This document shows positions 24,029 to 33,673 of a stretch of DNA of 35,850 nucleotides, piece after piece. The notes under the pieces were generated by a model that was not told the origin of the DNA, did no database searches, and saw nothing but the letters and a program-made list of their open reading frames with translations. The position numbers and the translations under genes are program-made. This DNA is from an uncultured Bacteroidales bacterium (lineage in GTDB: Bacteria; Bacteroidota; Bacteroidia; Bacteroidales; FEN-979): positions 1 through 35,850 of the forward strand of contig CAIQUS010000198.1 in the NCBI GenBank assembly GCA_903875045.1. Direction: 5' to 3'. The first letter of the stretch is position 1; every line of letters begins with the position of its first letter.

Positions 24029-25384
24029 TCATTTGGTGTGATGATATATCCATCGCGATCCTTCATAAAAGGCGCGGGGGGCAACGGCCACATGAACGGT
24101 GCCGCTTTTTGGGTGAACAGGTTCCCAGGATGTATAATCAATATTTGCCAGGCCGAGTTCAGTAAACCTTTTTTTCGCAGCCGTATAATTGCCATAGGGA
24201 ACACAATCGTCATTCTGGCAATGCCAGAGCAGCAAATGTGATTTCGGGGTCCAGCCAATAAATGAATTATTCTCAGCCATTGCCTTGTATGCCAGACTGT
24301 TTGGATTATTCAATGAATCGAGGTATGCATCGGTAAATATCTTTTTTAAGATCTTATCCGAAGGCATTATACCATTTACCACCGTTTCATCATAAAATCC
24401 GGTGGTATATTTCGGGATATCGGTCCGGTATGGCTCTTTCAGAATGGCTTCGTATGGAAATATATTCGGGTAGATGGTGTGATAACCTACCAGCATCATC
24501 GGTAAAAAATAGGGAACCGGGAAGGCGGTATCCTTTAGCATGACAGGAAGCATGGTGCCCGACAGATCATAAGGTCCATCCATGCAAACAACACCCTTGA
24601 GGCTTACATTTCTTGACTCAAGTTCCCTGGCCGCAGCCATGGTAACATATCCGCCTTCAGAATATCCGTAAAGAAAGGTCTGACCATTCCATTTCACATA
24701 AGAGTTCCATTCACAGCTGAGTGATTTTTGCGCTGCTTCCACCATATCAGCCGTGGCATTGGCAAGTCTCTCCCTGATCACATAAGGATGATTTTCATTC
24801 ACATCATCGCCCATTCCCTGATAATCGGGCATGATGATGATCCATCCGTACCAGATCGCCATGATGTCGGCAATGGCCATTTCGGGAAAATTTTTCCAAT
24901 CGCTCGTGCTGGCGGTTTTCCATTTGGAGGGTGAATACTTCTTTTGCAACTGTGTACCGTGGTTGACCGAAACAATCGGGGCGCTTATCTTGCCGAAAGA
25001 GCTCCAGGGATAAATGAGCAGTCCGGTAAGCTGAATCGGATTTCCGTTATTATCGGTTGAGGTATACTTCACTACTTCATGTGCTATAGGCCTGATCCCA
25101 AGCGAGTTGGGGAATTGTGCCATTGTTTCCTGATAAAAGTCACTGTAATCATAAGCAGTGGAATCATTGGGAAGCAACATCAACTGATTATCAACCTCCT
25201 CTATTGTGCGTTCGGTCCGGCTTACCACCTCTAAACCACCGGAAGTAAACGGAATACATTCAGGGTCTGGTTTTTTCTTTTTACAGGAAGAGATCACAAT
25301 AATTGCAGAAAGTAATAAAAGAAGTCCTGCCCCGGTTTTAAAAATTCTTCGGATTGTCGTTGAAATCAACGTTTGTTTTTTCAT
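24029..25384 (-). CDS. Lipase/esterase-like alpha/beta-hydrolase lipoprotein
   Basis: A 451-residue lipoprotein: signal ending IVISSC (Cys34) followed by KKKKPD. GGAGGG just before the ATG at 25384 decides the start over an ATG four codons upstream, which lies within the ribosome site. The catalytic domain is an alpha/beta-hydrolase of the secretory-lipase type: oxyanion segment SVNHGT (~139), nucleophile elbow GYSEGG (Ser242), acid region CQNDDCVP (~390) and histidine in GTVHVAV (~430). All three triad positions are visible. It probably cleaves an ester of lipid or plant/algal origin at the envelope. It is a single gene with its own terminator; no operon partner is evident. Confidence 0.85.
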   Translation of the reverse strand: MKKQTLISTTIRRIFKTGAGLLLLLSAIIVISSCKKKKPDPECIPFTSGGLEVVSRTERTIEEVDNQLMLLPNDSTAYDYSDFYQETMAQFPNSLGIRPIAHEVVKYTSTDNNGNPIQLTGLLIYPWSSFGKISAPIVSVNHGTQLQKKYSPSKWKTASTSDWKNFPEMAIADIMAIWYGWIIIMPDYQGMGDDVNENHPYVIRERLANATADMVEAAQKSLSCEWNSYVKWNGQTFLYGYSEGGYVTMAAARELESRNVSLKGVVCMDGPYDLSGTMLPVMLKDTAFPVPYFLPMMLVGYHTIYPNIFPYEAILKEPYRTDIPKYTTGFYDETVVNGIMPSDKILKKIFTDAYLDSLNNPNSLAYKAMAENNSFIGWTPKSHLLLWHCQNDDCVPYGNYTAAKKRFTELGLANIDYTSWEPVHPKSGTVHVAVAPRAFYEGSRWIYHHTK

Positions 25385-25528
25385 GTGTCCCTCCAATGTC
25401 AGTTAAAATGATGATAATTAAAGATAAGAATAATTTCTTCTGCTCTTCTTTGTAACGTTTCTGTGATGTTTTCCCCGGAAGAGCTGTTTCTATATTGTTC
25501 AATGATTGTGCAAGGAAGATATCGTTCC

Positions 25529-28500
25529 TCATTCCCCGTTAGGCATGGACTGAGGATGCCGGAACTTCTTTTTATTAAAACCAAGCAATATTGATAACAA
25601 ACCCGGCTCATAATAACGGTCTTTCAACGCATCAAATCCGATGACTTCCATATCCGCTGTAAAATACATTTGCTGCATGGCTCCTGGTGAGGCATCGAAC
25701 AATCCGGAAGGAGTGGTCACAAGCCAGTTGGCAGAATCAACGCTGATCAGGGTAGCGATCTCTTTCCCGGCAGCATAGTTCCACAATTTTATTGTCCGGT
25801 CGTTGCTTGCCGACAACACAAATTTTCCATCAGGTGAAACACAAAGTGAGGTGATCAATTCTGTATGGCCTTTCAACCGTTTAATTTCCTTTGATTGCTG
25901 CCAATCCCACACTACGATATCATTATTGCTGTCAAACAGGAAATAAGCACCGTCTGTGGAAAAACAACCCAAATGACCCTTAGATAAAATCTCTGAGATG
26001 ATCTCTCCGGAAGAAATATCCAATAATCTCATCTTTTCCATAAAATCACAGGTAGCTATTATTTTATGGTCAGGAGAGAAACAAATCGGAATACCAACGG
26101 GGGAATGACGGATTTTTTTGATCAAACCTTCTCCATTTATATCCATGATATTTAATTTTTGAATTCCATCGCCTGTTGCAAAAAGGTTGCTGCTTGAAGA
26201 ATAACAGACAGATTTGTTCCGGCACTCCATGTCGTCATCATAAATAGATTTATTTTGCGCTCCGGTGTTTATTTCCCAGAGTTTTACAGAATCACCCGGA
26301 TATATTGAATCAAATTCCAATCGGGATAGATCATCGCATAACTCTTTGGCAACAGATAACAAATATTTACCATCCGGTGAAAAAAGAAATTTGTGGGTGC
26401 CTCTCATGCTCAGGCCTGATCCGTCAGGATCAAACTTTATTGTGTTACTAAGATTTGCTGATTTAATGTCCCAAACCTTAACGACTCCCATGCTACTGGC
26501 TGAAAGCGCATTGGTGCCATCCCGGGAGAAACCGACAGCCTGAATCGGTTCGGAACTGTTTTTAAAGTTTTTAAAGGGAATTAAGTCGTTTAGCGTCCAC
26601 AATTTAAGGTTAAAATTATTTTCAGAAGATGTTGCCGGGTAAAACTGGGGGTCAGGTTGAGATCCGACAAGAACGCTGTTGTTATCCCGTGAAAAAATCG
26701 CGGTATTTATTCTTTCAACATTGTTGACGGCAAAGGTCCTGATCAGGGTACCGTTAAAAATATCCCAAAGTTCAAAGGCCGGTCCCTTCTTAAAGTTCAG
26801 CATAAATTGCCCATTCGGGGAAACAGATGCCTCTTTGTTGTCAAATCCATTGTTGACAAAAGGATATATTTTAAGAGATTTTAATTCTGCTTTTGAGCGG
26901 AGGTCCCAAATTTTCACACTGCCATTTTGCAAATCATGTGCAGATGATTGTGCATATTTGCCGTCGGAAGAAAAAGAGACATCAATACGGTTGTTATTCA
27001 AATGGAACCTGCATAATTCTTTACGTGAAAGAATATCCCACAGCCGCATGATACTATCGTTGCTGCCTGTGAGGACCTGCTGCCCATCGGGGGAGACACA
27101 AACCGAAACTACTTCCGATTCGTTTTGATTGTAAAATTGAATTTTTTCTCCTGTTTCAGGATTCCACAACCTGGTCGTTCCATCCTGGCCTCCGCTCACA
27201 ATAATCCTGCCATCCGGGGAGAACCGGACAGTGGTCATACCGCTTTCCGGATTCCAGAAACATGAGTTGATTAATGCTCCATTTTTCAGGTCAACTAATT
27301 TGATTTTATTGCCATGAATGTATGCCAAAAGGAACCCGGTTGGCGAAAAACAAATATCTGAATATTGCGGAAATTCGACCAGGGTATCCCACGTCATTCC
27401 ATCTTCATCCGTTTTTTGTATGGGGGTCCAAATCGTTTCATCAAAAATGGTTCTGACCTCTTTCCCGGTGGCAACCTCAATCAGAATTAGCCTGTCGGCA
27501 GTCTTTGCTACGATAAACTGTTCATCAGGGGAAAATTTTGCTGATTCAATAGAATTATCCAGGATATATTCCTTCAGGATTTTACCTGAGCCTACATCCC
27601 AAATTCGCAATGTATGATAGGTACTGGTCAAAATGAATTTGTTTTTCGGCGAAATTGCAGCATAATCATAACCGCCAAAAGGGGCCAGGTTGATTTTTAC
27701 CGACGATGTGGCATTTGACTTTCCCCGCACCGCATTTTTCAAGGTCAATAAATGTATGATTTCAATGTTATTTAACCTTTGGGCGATATCCATCGGTGTC
27801 TGGCCGTCAGCATCTTGTTGATTAACATCTGCCCCTGCGTCTGTTAAAATATTTGCGAGGGTGACATTCTGCAACAGAGCAGCATAATGCAGCGGGCTTC
27901 TGCCCAAACTGTCGTTGTCATTTAATGTAAATTTCAGGGAAATCAAATAGGATAACACTGCGGGATCGTCATAGAGCACAGCCAGGTGTACCAATGTCCG
28001 GTTCTGTGCGAAAACCTTATTCCGGCCGGAATCATCCAGGTGATTGATGATGCACCTGGATAAGTTATTCTTAAATAACACCTCAAAGTCTACAAAGGGG
28101 TGAACCATGAATTGTTTGAATTCTTCACCCTCTGATTTTTGATATCTGCGGGTAAGATTTTCCAAAGTATCCGCAGGAATTGAAATAGGTATGCCATAAG
28201 CATACAATATTTTAAGCACATCAAGATTTTCCCTTGCAGACCTTGATTCGGAAATCCATGATGCATCAATTTTCGTATTTGCTTTTGCCCCCATTTTCAA
28301 CAGGGTGGCAACCTGGTGACATTTACCAAGTTGTATGGCCATGTCTAATGCCCCTTTATTATCCCAGGAGATAAAATCCGGATTTGCCCCGTTTTCGACC
28401 AAAAATTCCAGGATTTTCCCGTCGCACTGATAAGCCGCAAGCATAAGCATTGATTTTTCTCCGTCATTAACGGTTGCATTGACATCCGCCCCAAGGCTTA

Positions 28501-28642
28501 CAGCCCTTTTTATGATAGGAAAGTCATTGATTTTAATGGCATCCAGCAAAATATCATCATACGAATTCTGGGCATTAGAACTCTGGAAGGCTAAAAAAAC
28601 CATTAAATAAAATAAACTGAGTTTGATCATCAGATTTTTCAT
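25529..28642 (-). CDS. Exported ankyrin-WD40 protein, apparently lacking its effector domain
   Basis: A 1037-residue protein with signal peptide MKNLMIKLSLFYLMVFLAFQSSNAQ (ATG at 28642). Residues ~28-320 hold ankyrin repeats (AVSLGADVNATVNDGEKSML, GRSPLHYAALLQN, DAGADVNQQDADGQTPMDIA). Residues ~330-965 contain ten or more WD40 repeats with W-D ends (RIWDVGSGKIL, RLWNPETGEKI, RLWDILSRKEL, KVWDIKSANL, KLWNYAAGKEI), enough for two propellers. The tail (ANWLVTTPSGLFDASPGAMQQ, DRYYEPGLLSILLGFNKK) is the linker that in WD40-caspase proteins of Bacteroidota precedes a peptidase C14 domain, but here the frame ends about 15 residues later. No caspase His/Cys motif is seen downstream. It is either a shortened form or a protein acting with a separate partner. 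Confidence 0.85.
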   Translation of the reverse strand: MKNLMIKLSLFYLMVFLAFQSSNAQNSYDDILLDAIKINDFPIIKRAVSLGADVNATVNDGEKSMLMLAAYQCDGKILEFLVENGANPDFISWDNKGALDMAIQLGKCHQVATLLKMGAKANTKIDASWISESRSARENLDVLKILYAYGIPISIPADTLENLTRRYQKSEGEEFKQFMVHPFVDFEVLFKNNLSRCIINHLDDSGRNKVFAQNRTLVHLAVLYDDPAVLSYLISLKFTLNDNDSLGRSPLHYAALLQNVTLANILTDAGADVNQQDADGQTPMDIAQRLNNIEIIHLLTLKNAVRGKSNATSSVKINLAPFGGYDYAAISPKNKFILTSTYHTLRIWDVGSGKILKEYILDNSIESAKFSPDEQFIVAKTADRLILIEVATGKEVRTIFDETIWTPIQKTDEDGMTWDTLVEFPQYSDICFSPTGFLLAYIHGNKIKLVDLKNGALINSCFWNPESGMTTVRFSPDGRIIVSGGQDGTTRLWNPETGEKIQFYNQNESEVVSVCVSPDGQQVLTGSNDSIMRLWDILSRKELCRFHLNNNRIDVSFSSDGKYAQSSAHDLQNGSVKIWDLRSKAELKSLKIYPFVNNGFDNKEASVSPNGQFMLNFKKGPAFELWDIFNGTLIRTFAVNNVERINTAIFSRDNNSVLVGSQPDPQFYPATSSENNFNLKLWTLNDLIPFKNFKNSSEPIQAVGFSRDGTNALSASSMGVVKVWDIKSANLSNTIKFDPDGSGLSMRGTHKFLFSPDGKYLLSVAKELCDDLSRLEFDSIYPGDSVKLWEINTGAQNKSIYDDDMECRNKSVCYSSSSNLFATGDGIQKLNIMDINGEGLIKKIRHSPVGIPICFSPDHKIIATCDFMEKMRLLDISSGEIISEILSKGHLGCFSTDGAYFLFDSNNDIVVWDWQQSKEIKRLKGHTELITSLCVSPDGKFVLSASNDRTIKLWNYAAGKEIATLISVDSANWLVTTPSGLFDASPGAMQQMYFTADMEVIGFDALKDRYYEPGLLSILLGFNKKKFRHPQSMPNGE

Positions 28643-28683
28643 GGTCGGGAGATTATGTAATGACAACCTGAAATGTTATCACA

Positions 28684-30333
28684 CTATTCAATAAATATTT
28701 TTCGTGTAACGGTATACTCTGTAGTGGTAATCCTCAATACATAAGAGCCGGGTGCCAGGTTTGAAACCCCGAGCAGAGCTTCTTTGCCACCGGTATACTC
28801 AACAGATAAAACCTCCATTCCGGTTTGATTGAACACCCCGAACCTGGCTTTACCAGTTGGTTTCATAAACTGTATATGAAGCACATCATTTGCCGGAACC
28901 GGGTAAACAACAATCCCGGACTGACTGTTCAGGTCATTGATGCCTTCTGTATTTTCAAACCGGATGTTACGCAGGTACATATTATTCCCTTCAGCCGGGC
29001 CGGATGTAAGCTGGAACATGACGGATTCCTTGTTGGCAAGATTGGGAAGATTGATCACCACAGGCTTCCATTGCGAATCGGTGGGAACAAAATAGGTTGA
29101 GTCGTTCGGAGCCGACTGGTAATCGATGGAAGATATATTGGTTATCAGTTCCCAGGTGTTGCCGCAATTGACGGAATAGCTGAATTGAATCAAATCGTAA
29201 CCAGCCTGGTGGATCACCGAATTGTTATAGGTACATGCAATATCGAACCTCATGCAAGGGTTTCCAAAGCCTGAAAATGAGAGGCCTGGCAGATACAGGT
29301 CACTTCTGTAATCCATCGGAATTTTGAAGTACGGAATTCTCAAAGCCCTGGCATATCCGAGATCGGCGCGTTCCCAGGTCGGGATTGTTTTATAGGGGTT
29401 GTTGATGGTCCATTTGTTATAGGGGAACAGTGGATCCGTAAAATCCTGGGTGTAAGGTAAAGGGAGGTAATTCTGGATGTTGGAAAAACGGATGCTGATC
29501 GTATCACTTTTAAACCCGGTGGATGAACCATTCAGCTCAGATATCACGTACCTGATCACATGCGATCCATCGGTTACCTGGGTGAAATTTTTCCCATCAA
29601 ACGATAAGGTTGCATAAGTTTTCAGGTTCCCTGACCAATTGAGTGTTTCAGCTGCCTGATTGTCGAATGACACGCTTATTTTGGCGCTCGTAATGGTTCG
29701 GGTACCATAATTCTGAAATTTCAGATAGGGATGAATAGCATTTGCACAGGTAACTGTTTTTGTTGAATCGATGGTTAAAAGATCGAGGTAAAGGCTGTCT
29801 GAAGGAGCTGACGGGCATTGATGCATCCGTTTATGGATCACCGAAGTATCAACCCGGCCTAATAACGTTACGCGCCGGTCACGGCAAATCATATAGATAG
29901 TCGGGAAGAAATTTATCATATAATCCCCGACAATTTTGACATTGTTCGGCGCACAGGTAGGAATAAACGGGAAAGGTTCTCCTTCTGTCCAGTTGCCTAA
30001 GGTTGGCTTGTCGATGCCCTTGATCTGGTTAACAGAACTTTTGATGCCTTCCACCTCAAGAACCATCAGTTCGTTGGTTCCCTGCGGTCCCCAGGCATTG
30101 TAGGCATGGGCCAGCGCATGACTTTCGTGATACATCCAGCATGGGCCGCACAAAACTTCAAAAAAATCGATGATCACTACTTTACCCGAATCGAGGTAAT
30201 CATACAAATGGTGGGTGTTTCCATTAATGTCCTGCAGGGTGAAATCGGGGGCAATGCTGCCATTGGGCAACTGGCCAAGGGTGGTTGAAAGGATGGCCAG
30301 GGATAAGATTGCAGAAAATACAAAACGTTTCAT
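28684..30333 (-). CDS. Redoxin (TlpA-like) T9SS protein
   Basis: A 549-residue secreted protein with signal peptide MKRFVFSAILSLAILSTTLG. Residues ~24-170 are a TlpA/AhpC-type thioredoxin fold: GSIAPDFTLQDINGNTHHL, VVIIDFFEVLCGPCWMY (Cys62/Cys65), and a cis-proline segment INFFPTIYM. The middle (~180-465) is beta-rich, with a jelly-roll/MAM-like part (LPYTQDFTDPLFPYNKW, FQLTSGPAEGNNMYLRNIRF). The end is a T9SS type A domain (IVVYPVPANDVLHIQF, FNQTGMEVL, NLAPGSYVLRI, KIFIE). Probably a surface thiol-disulphide oxidoreductase, the second in this window. The stop lies 41 nt from the start of the ankyrin-WD40 gene, so the two may be co-transcribed. Confidence 0.88.
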   Translation of the reverse strand: MKRFVFSAILSLAILSTTLGQLPNGSIAPDFTLQDINGNTHHLYDYLDSGKVVIIDFFEVLCGPCWMYHESHALAHAYNAWGPQGTNELMVLEVEGIKSSVNQIKGIDKPTLGNWTEGEPFPFIPTCAPNNVKIVGDYMINFFPTIYMICRDRRVTLLGRVDTSVIHKRMHQCPSAPSDSLYLDLLTIDSTKTVTCANAIHPYLKFQNYGTRTITSAKISVSFDNQAAETLNWSGNLKTYATLSFDGKNFTQVTDGSHVIRYVISELNGSSTGFKSDTISIRFSNIQNYLPLPYTQDFTDPLFPYNKWTINNPYKTIPTWERADLGYARALRIPYFKIPMDYRSDLYLPGLSFSGFGNPCMRFDIACTYNNSVIHQAGYDLIQFSYSVNCGNTWELITNISSIDYQSAPNDSTYFVPTDSQWKPVVINLPNLANKESVMFQLTSGPAEGNNMYLRNIRFENTEGINDLNSQSGIVVYPVPANDVLHIQFMKPTGKARFGVFNQTGMEVLSVEYTGGKEALLGVSNLAPGSYVLRITTTEYTVTRKIFIE

Positions 30334-30350
30334 GGCTCAGTTTTTTAAAA

Positions 30351-32252
30351 TTAGGATTTATTTTTTGAAAAATAATATCTCCAGTCAAAAGCCAGTCTGA
30401 ACCCTATAAACCAGGCTGTTTTCAGGGAAGGTTTTGCTGTGGCTTCACTGATAACAGAAACTTTGCCCGGAATATCTAATCCTGCATTGATCTGCAAAAC
30501 CAGGCTCGCGCTTTGCCTGGATGAAAAGGTACGGAATGGCCGGTATTCCAGAATCGGGAAATCAATTTGTGTGGAATACATTGAAAATAGTATCTGATAG
30601 TCGGAATCTTCTTCTTCATCAGGGATCAGAAAAGAATCAGGTCCCCGGCCCGTGCCATACATACACAACCCGACTTCTCTTCCCAGGATGAACTGAAACC
30701 TTCCGATGGGGGTGATCATCCCCAATTGCCATGGGAGCAGCCCCCCGTTACCGGCTGCTACGATCATTTTATCCATGGTTTTCGGGGAAACAAGGTAAAG
30801 GAATGGAACCCCAATCAGCAGGTCGCCGGGGACCACGCAAAAAGGTAGCCGGAGCCGGGCATAAAAAGCATCGCGGCTTGGAATGGCACAAGAAAAGGCC
30901 TTGAAATCTTTCAGGGCTGGTTCATTGGCAAAGTTCATGGAAGAAACTCCGTCTTGTCTCCACCCGAGATCAAGAAATACCAACCCGTCACCGGATTCAT
31001 TCAACACACCCTCCATGCCAAGTCCGATGCGAATGCCTACTTCAAGCGCTGGCACCGTACCTGCCGTGTTTTGAGATTCGCCAAACCCTCCGTTGTATAT
31101 GGAAATCCTTGCAGCAGGTGCAATTCCGATAAAAGGACCGAGTTCAGACCTGAACCTGGGAAGTTCCCCCAATCCGGTGGCAAGACCTGGTGCCGGTGTT
31201 GTGATAAGAATGATGTCTAATAATGAGTCGAACACCGGTTCTAAAAAGCGGAAGGGCATGTAAACGGCTTTACCAACATTGAATGTATCGGGGGTAAATA
31301 AGATTGGTTCTCTGGTGACTAAAGGAGACTTGTTTAAACCACTGGCTGCATCCAGAAATTGTTCAAGGCTTATTTGAACTGAATTGCCAGCCCTGTCGAT
31401 ATCTTCAGGGCGGATATAGGCATCGCCCATCAGCACGATCTGGTCACCCTTCCAGGTGTTCAGTTTCAACCCTTTTTCATCATAGTAATCGTGGGTGCCT
31501 TTTCGCTGAGAGGCATCTCCCCACACACCCGCTACATGGCCGGAAGCAAAACTATCCTCCAGGAAATGGAGGGCAAATGCCTCGTCCGCGAGCGCCGACA
31601 AAGCCAGCGCCGACTGTTGCTCAGGTGTCAGTTGCCCTTCTGATAGTCGTCTTGCTTTCATGAGGGCACTGGCATGAAACCATTTGTATGTCCCAATCGT
31701 GTTGAGTTCACATCCTTCCCTGAAACAACTGTCAAAATATGCACTTGCTGAAATACGCACATTTGGAAGCGCAAGCATGAAATGCCCGTTGTTGCCGCCA
31801 GCCCTTGAAACGTATTCAGGATCGGCACGCAACAGCCTGAGATCGGAATCCCTTAACCGGTTGATACGTTCACTCCGGGTATTGGCATCAGCCAGACCCG
31901 TTTTGAGCCGGGCTGCAATATCAGCTACTTTCAGGATCCATTCGGTTTGAAGGATGTTATACACCAGATTTTCGGGAGAGGTGGAATGGTCGCCACCGAT
32001 TGCCGGCCAGGCGGCATAATCAAGATACTTCGGATGTACACCCTGTGTCAGATCGGCTACAGACGGATCCAGTCTGGATTCATAACCCTTTCTTGCCTGG
32101 CTCCAGAGTTGATCAAGTAAGGCCCGGCGGGCCGGATCAAGTTTTTGAATGGCATGCAACGTAATATCCCTGTGCTCAGGATAAACCCATGCATGGCTGG
32201 AAAAACCAAATACCAGGAACAACAATAAGGACAATGCGATTTTTTTCCTCAT
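30351..32252 (-). CDS. Zinc PLC/P1-nuclease-like enzyme with barrel-like C-terminus
   Basis: A 633-residue exported protein (ATG at 32252; signal MRKKIALSLLLFLVFGFSSHA). Cleavage after SHA leaves Trp22 as the first mature residue and His27 as the sixth, the W1/H6 zinc-ligand pair of P1/S1 nucleases. Further ligands fit: a GGDHS segment (~87), NGHFML (~157), H-FLE-D-SFASG-H (about 229/233/239, spacing as H116/D120/H126 of P1 nuclease) and H-DYY-D (254/258). The domain thus belongs to the zinc-dependent phospholipase C/P1 nuclease fold; substrate undecided. From ~380 to the end, alternating amphipathic strands (LFSMYSTQIDFPILEYRPF, AWFIGFRLAFDWRYYF) ending in an aromatic suggest an outer-membrane beta-barrel or similar anchor. 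Confidence 0.72.
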   Translation of the reverse strand: MRKKIALSLLLFLVFGFSSHAWVYPEHRDITLHAIQKLDPARRALLDQLWSQARKGYESRLDPSVADLTQGVHPKYLDYAAWPAIGGDHSTSPENLVYNILQTEWILKVADIAARLKTGLADANTRSERINRLRDSDLRLLRADPEYVSRAGGNNGHFMLALPNVRISASAYFDSCFREGCELNTIGTYKWFHASALMKARRLSEGQLTPEQQSALALSALADEAFALHFLEDSFASGHVAGVWGDASQRKGTHDYYDEKGLKLNTWKGDQIVLMGDAYIRPEDIDRAGNSVQISLEQFLDAASGLNKSPLVTREPILFTPDTFNVGKAVYMPFRFLEPVFDSLLDIILITTPAPGLATGLGELPRFRSELGPFIGIAPAARISIYNGGFGESQNTAGTVPALEVGIRIGLGMEGVLNESGDGLVFLDLGWRQDGVSSMNFANEPALKDFKAFSCAIPSRDAFYARLRLPFCVVPGDLLIGVPFLYLVSPKTMDKMIVAAGNGGLLPWQLGMITPIGRFQFILGREVGLCMYGTGRGPDSFLIPDEEEDSDYQILFSMYSTQIDFPILEYRPFRTFSSRQSASLVLQINAGLDIPGKVSVISEATAKPSLKTAWFIGFRLAFDWRYYFSKNKS

Positions 32253-32315
32253 AGGGGAGCCGATTAGCATCCTACGAATATAATCATTTCAAGGCATTTA
32301 TCTGCATTATTTTTT

Positions 32316-33608
32316 TCATTCCGTCTCCGGGTTCATTATTCCCAGTTTGTCAAATATCCAGAAAATCAGTGATAAAATAATTCCTGTGATGGCAGCGAGT
32401 GCCATTCCTTTGAGCTGTACTGATCCGATAGTGATCCCTGCGCCGCTGATTCCTGCAACAAATGTGATGGCGCCCAGCACCATGTTGCGGTTTTTGCTGA
32501 AGTCAACCTTTTGGGCAACATACATCCGCAACCCCTGCATGGCAATTACGCCAAACAATAGCAAGGTAATGCCACCCATCACAGGAACGGGAATGGTTGA
32601 AATGGCAGCAGAGACCTTACCAATACAGGAAAAGAGAATGGCGAGGATCGCTGCACCCCTGATGACCCAAACGGAATAGACCCGGGTGATGGCCATCACC
32701 CCGATATTTTCGCCATAAGTTGTATTGGGGGTTGACCCGGCAAACCCGGATAAAACGTTGCTGATTCCATCGCCAAGCAATGACCGGTGAAGCCCGGGTT
32801 TTTTCATCAGGTCAGTTTCGGTGATCCTGCCGGTAACGATCAGATGGCTGATGTGTTCGGTAAGGGTAACGATGCAGGCGGGTGCAATAATAAGGATGGC
32901 TGTAATATCAAATACCGGCGAATGAAAGCGGGGCAAAGCAAACCAGGCAGCCTTGCTGATTGCGGTTGTATCGACCATACCCATCGCATGGGCAACCAGA
33001 TAACCGGTAAAAACCGCGACTAAAATCGGGATAACCTGCATAAAACCCCTGAACATTACCGAACCAAAAATACCGACACACAATGTTGACATTGAAACAA
33101 TGAGCACATTGCCGTCCATGACAAAGGGTTCAACCATTTTTCCGACCGCTGCAGGATGAGGGGCTAATCCTGCCTGCTGAGCAGCAACAGGAGCAAGTTC
33201 AAGCCCGATGATGGCCACCACCGCCCCCATCACAGCAGGTGGCATTACGATATCTATCCACTTGATTCCCCAATGCTTTACAACAAACGACATCAGGATG
33301 AAAAATACCCCGAAAAAGATGAATCCCGACTGGGCATGATTATAACCGCCATAAACGCCAATGACCAAAGTTGCCGGTGCAATAAAAGCAAAACTGGAAC
33401 CCAGGTAGGCAGGAATGCCGCCTTTGGTAACCCACGCATAGAGCAGGGTGCCAATCCCATTCATCAGCAATGCGATCCCGGGGTCAACTCCAAGAAGTAC
33501 CGGGGCCAGTACTGTACCCCCGAACATGGCGGTGAGGTGTTGGAAACTTAGAGGTAAACTTTCAAAAAAAGGAAGTTTTTGGTGGATGCCAACAATACGT
33601 CGTGCCAT
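32316..33608 (-). CDS. uraA: Uracil permease (nucleobase:cation symporter-2)
   Basis: A 430-residue inner-membrane protein of the NCS2 family, close in length to E. coli UraA (429). It starts MARRIVGIHQKLPFFESLPLSFQHLTAMFGGTVLAPVLL, which parallels UraA over its N-terminal region, followed by GIPAYLGSSFAFI. Later helices include LTEHISHL (the conserved glutamate of the uracil site, ~240) and GSTPNTTYGENIGVMAITRV (the second conserved glutamate region, ~290). It imports uracil with protons. The family also includes xanthine/uric acid carriers, but the sequence is closest to the uracil branch. It is the only clear nucleotide-metabolism gene in the window. Confidence 0.93.
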   Translation of the reverse strand: MARRIVGIHQKLPFFESLPLSFQHLTAMFGGTVLAPVLLGVDPGIALLMNGIGTLLYAWVTKGGIPAYLGSSFAFIAPATLVIGVYGGYNHAQSGFIFFGVFFILMSFVVKHWGIKWIDIVMPPAVMGAVVAIIGLELAPVAAQQAGLAPHPAAVGKMVEPFVMDGNVLIVSMSTLCVGIFGSVMFRGFMQVIPILVAVFTGYLVAHAMGMVDTTAISKAAWFALPRFHSPVFDITAILIIAPACIVTLTEHISHLIVTGRITETDLMKKPGLHRSLLGDGISNVLSGFAGSTPNTTYGENIGVMAITRVYSVWVIRGAAILAILFSCIGKVSAAISTIPVPVMGGITLLLFGVIAMQGLRMYVAQKVDFSKNRNMVLGAITFVAGISGAGITIGSVQLKGMALAAITGIILSLIFWIFDKLGIMNPETE

Positions 33609-33635
33609 GCAAAGATTCTTTCTTCAAAATCCGCA

Positions 33636-33670
33636 AATCGTCAATCGTAAATCGTCAATCGTAAATCGTA
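33636..33670. repeat. Tandem heptamer AATCGT(C/A), five copies
   Basis: Five consecutive 7-nt units (AATCGTC, AATCGTA, AATCGTC, AATCGTA, AATCGTA) lie between the uracil permease start and the PID-CTERM stop. This is a short tandem repeat of the kind found between Bacteroidota genes, and a likely site of copy-number change. Confidence 0.85.
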
Positions 33671-33673
33671 AAT

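Noticed and set aside
33636-33670. Repeats considered as a CRISPR remnant
   Set aside because: Units are 7 nt, contiguous and without spacers; no cas gene is nearby.
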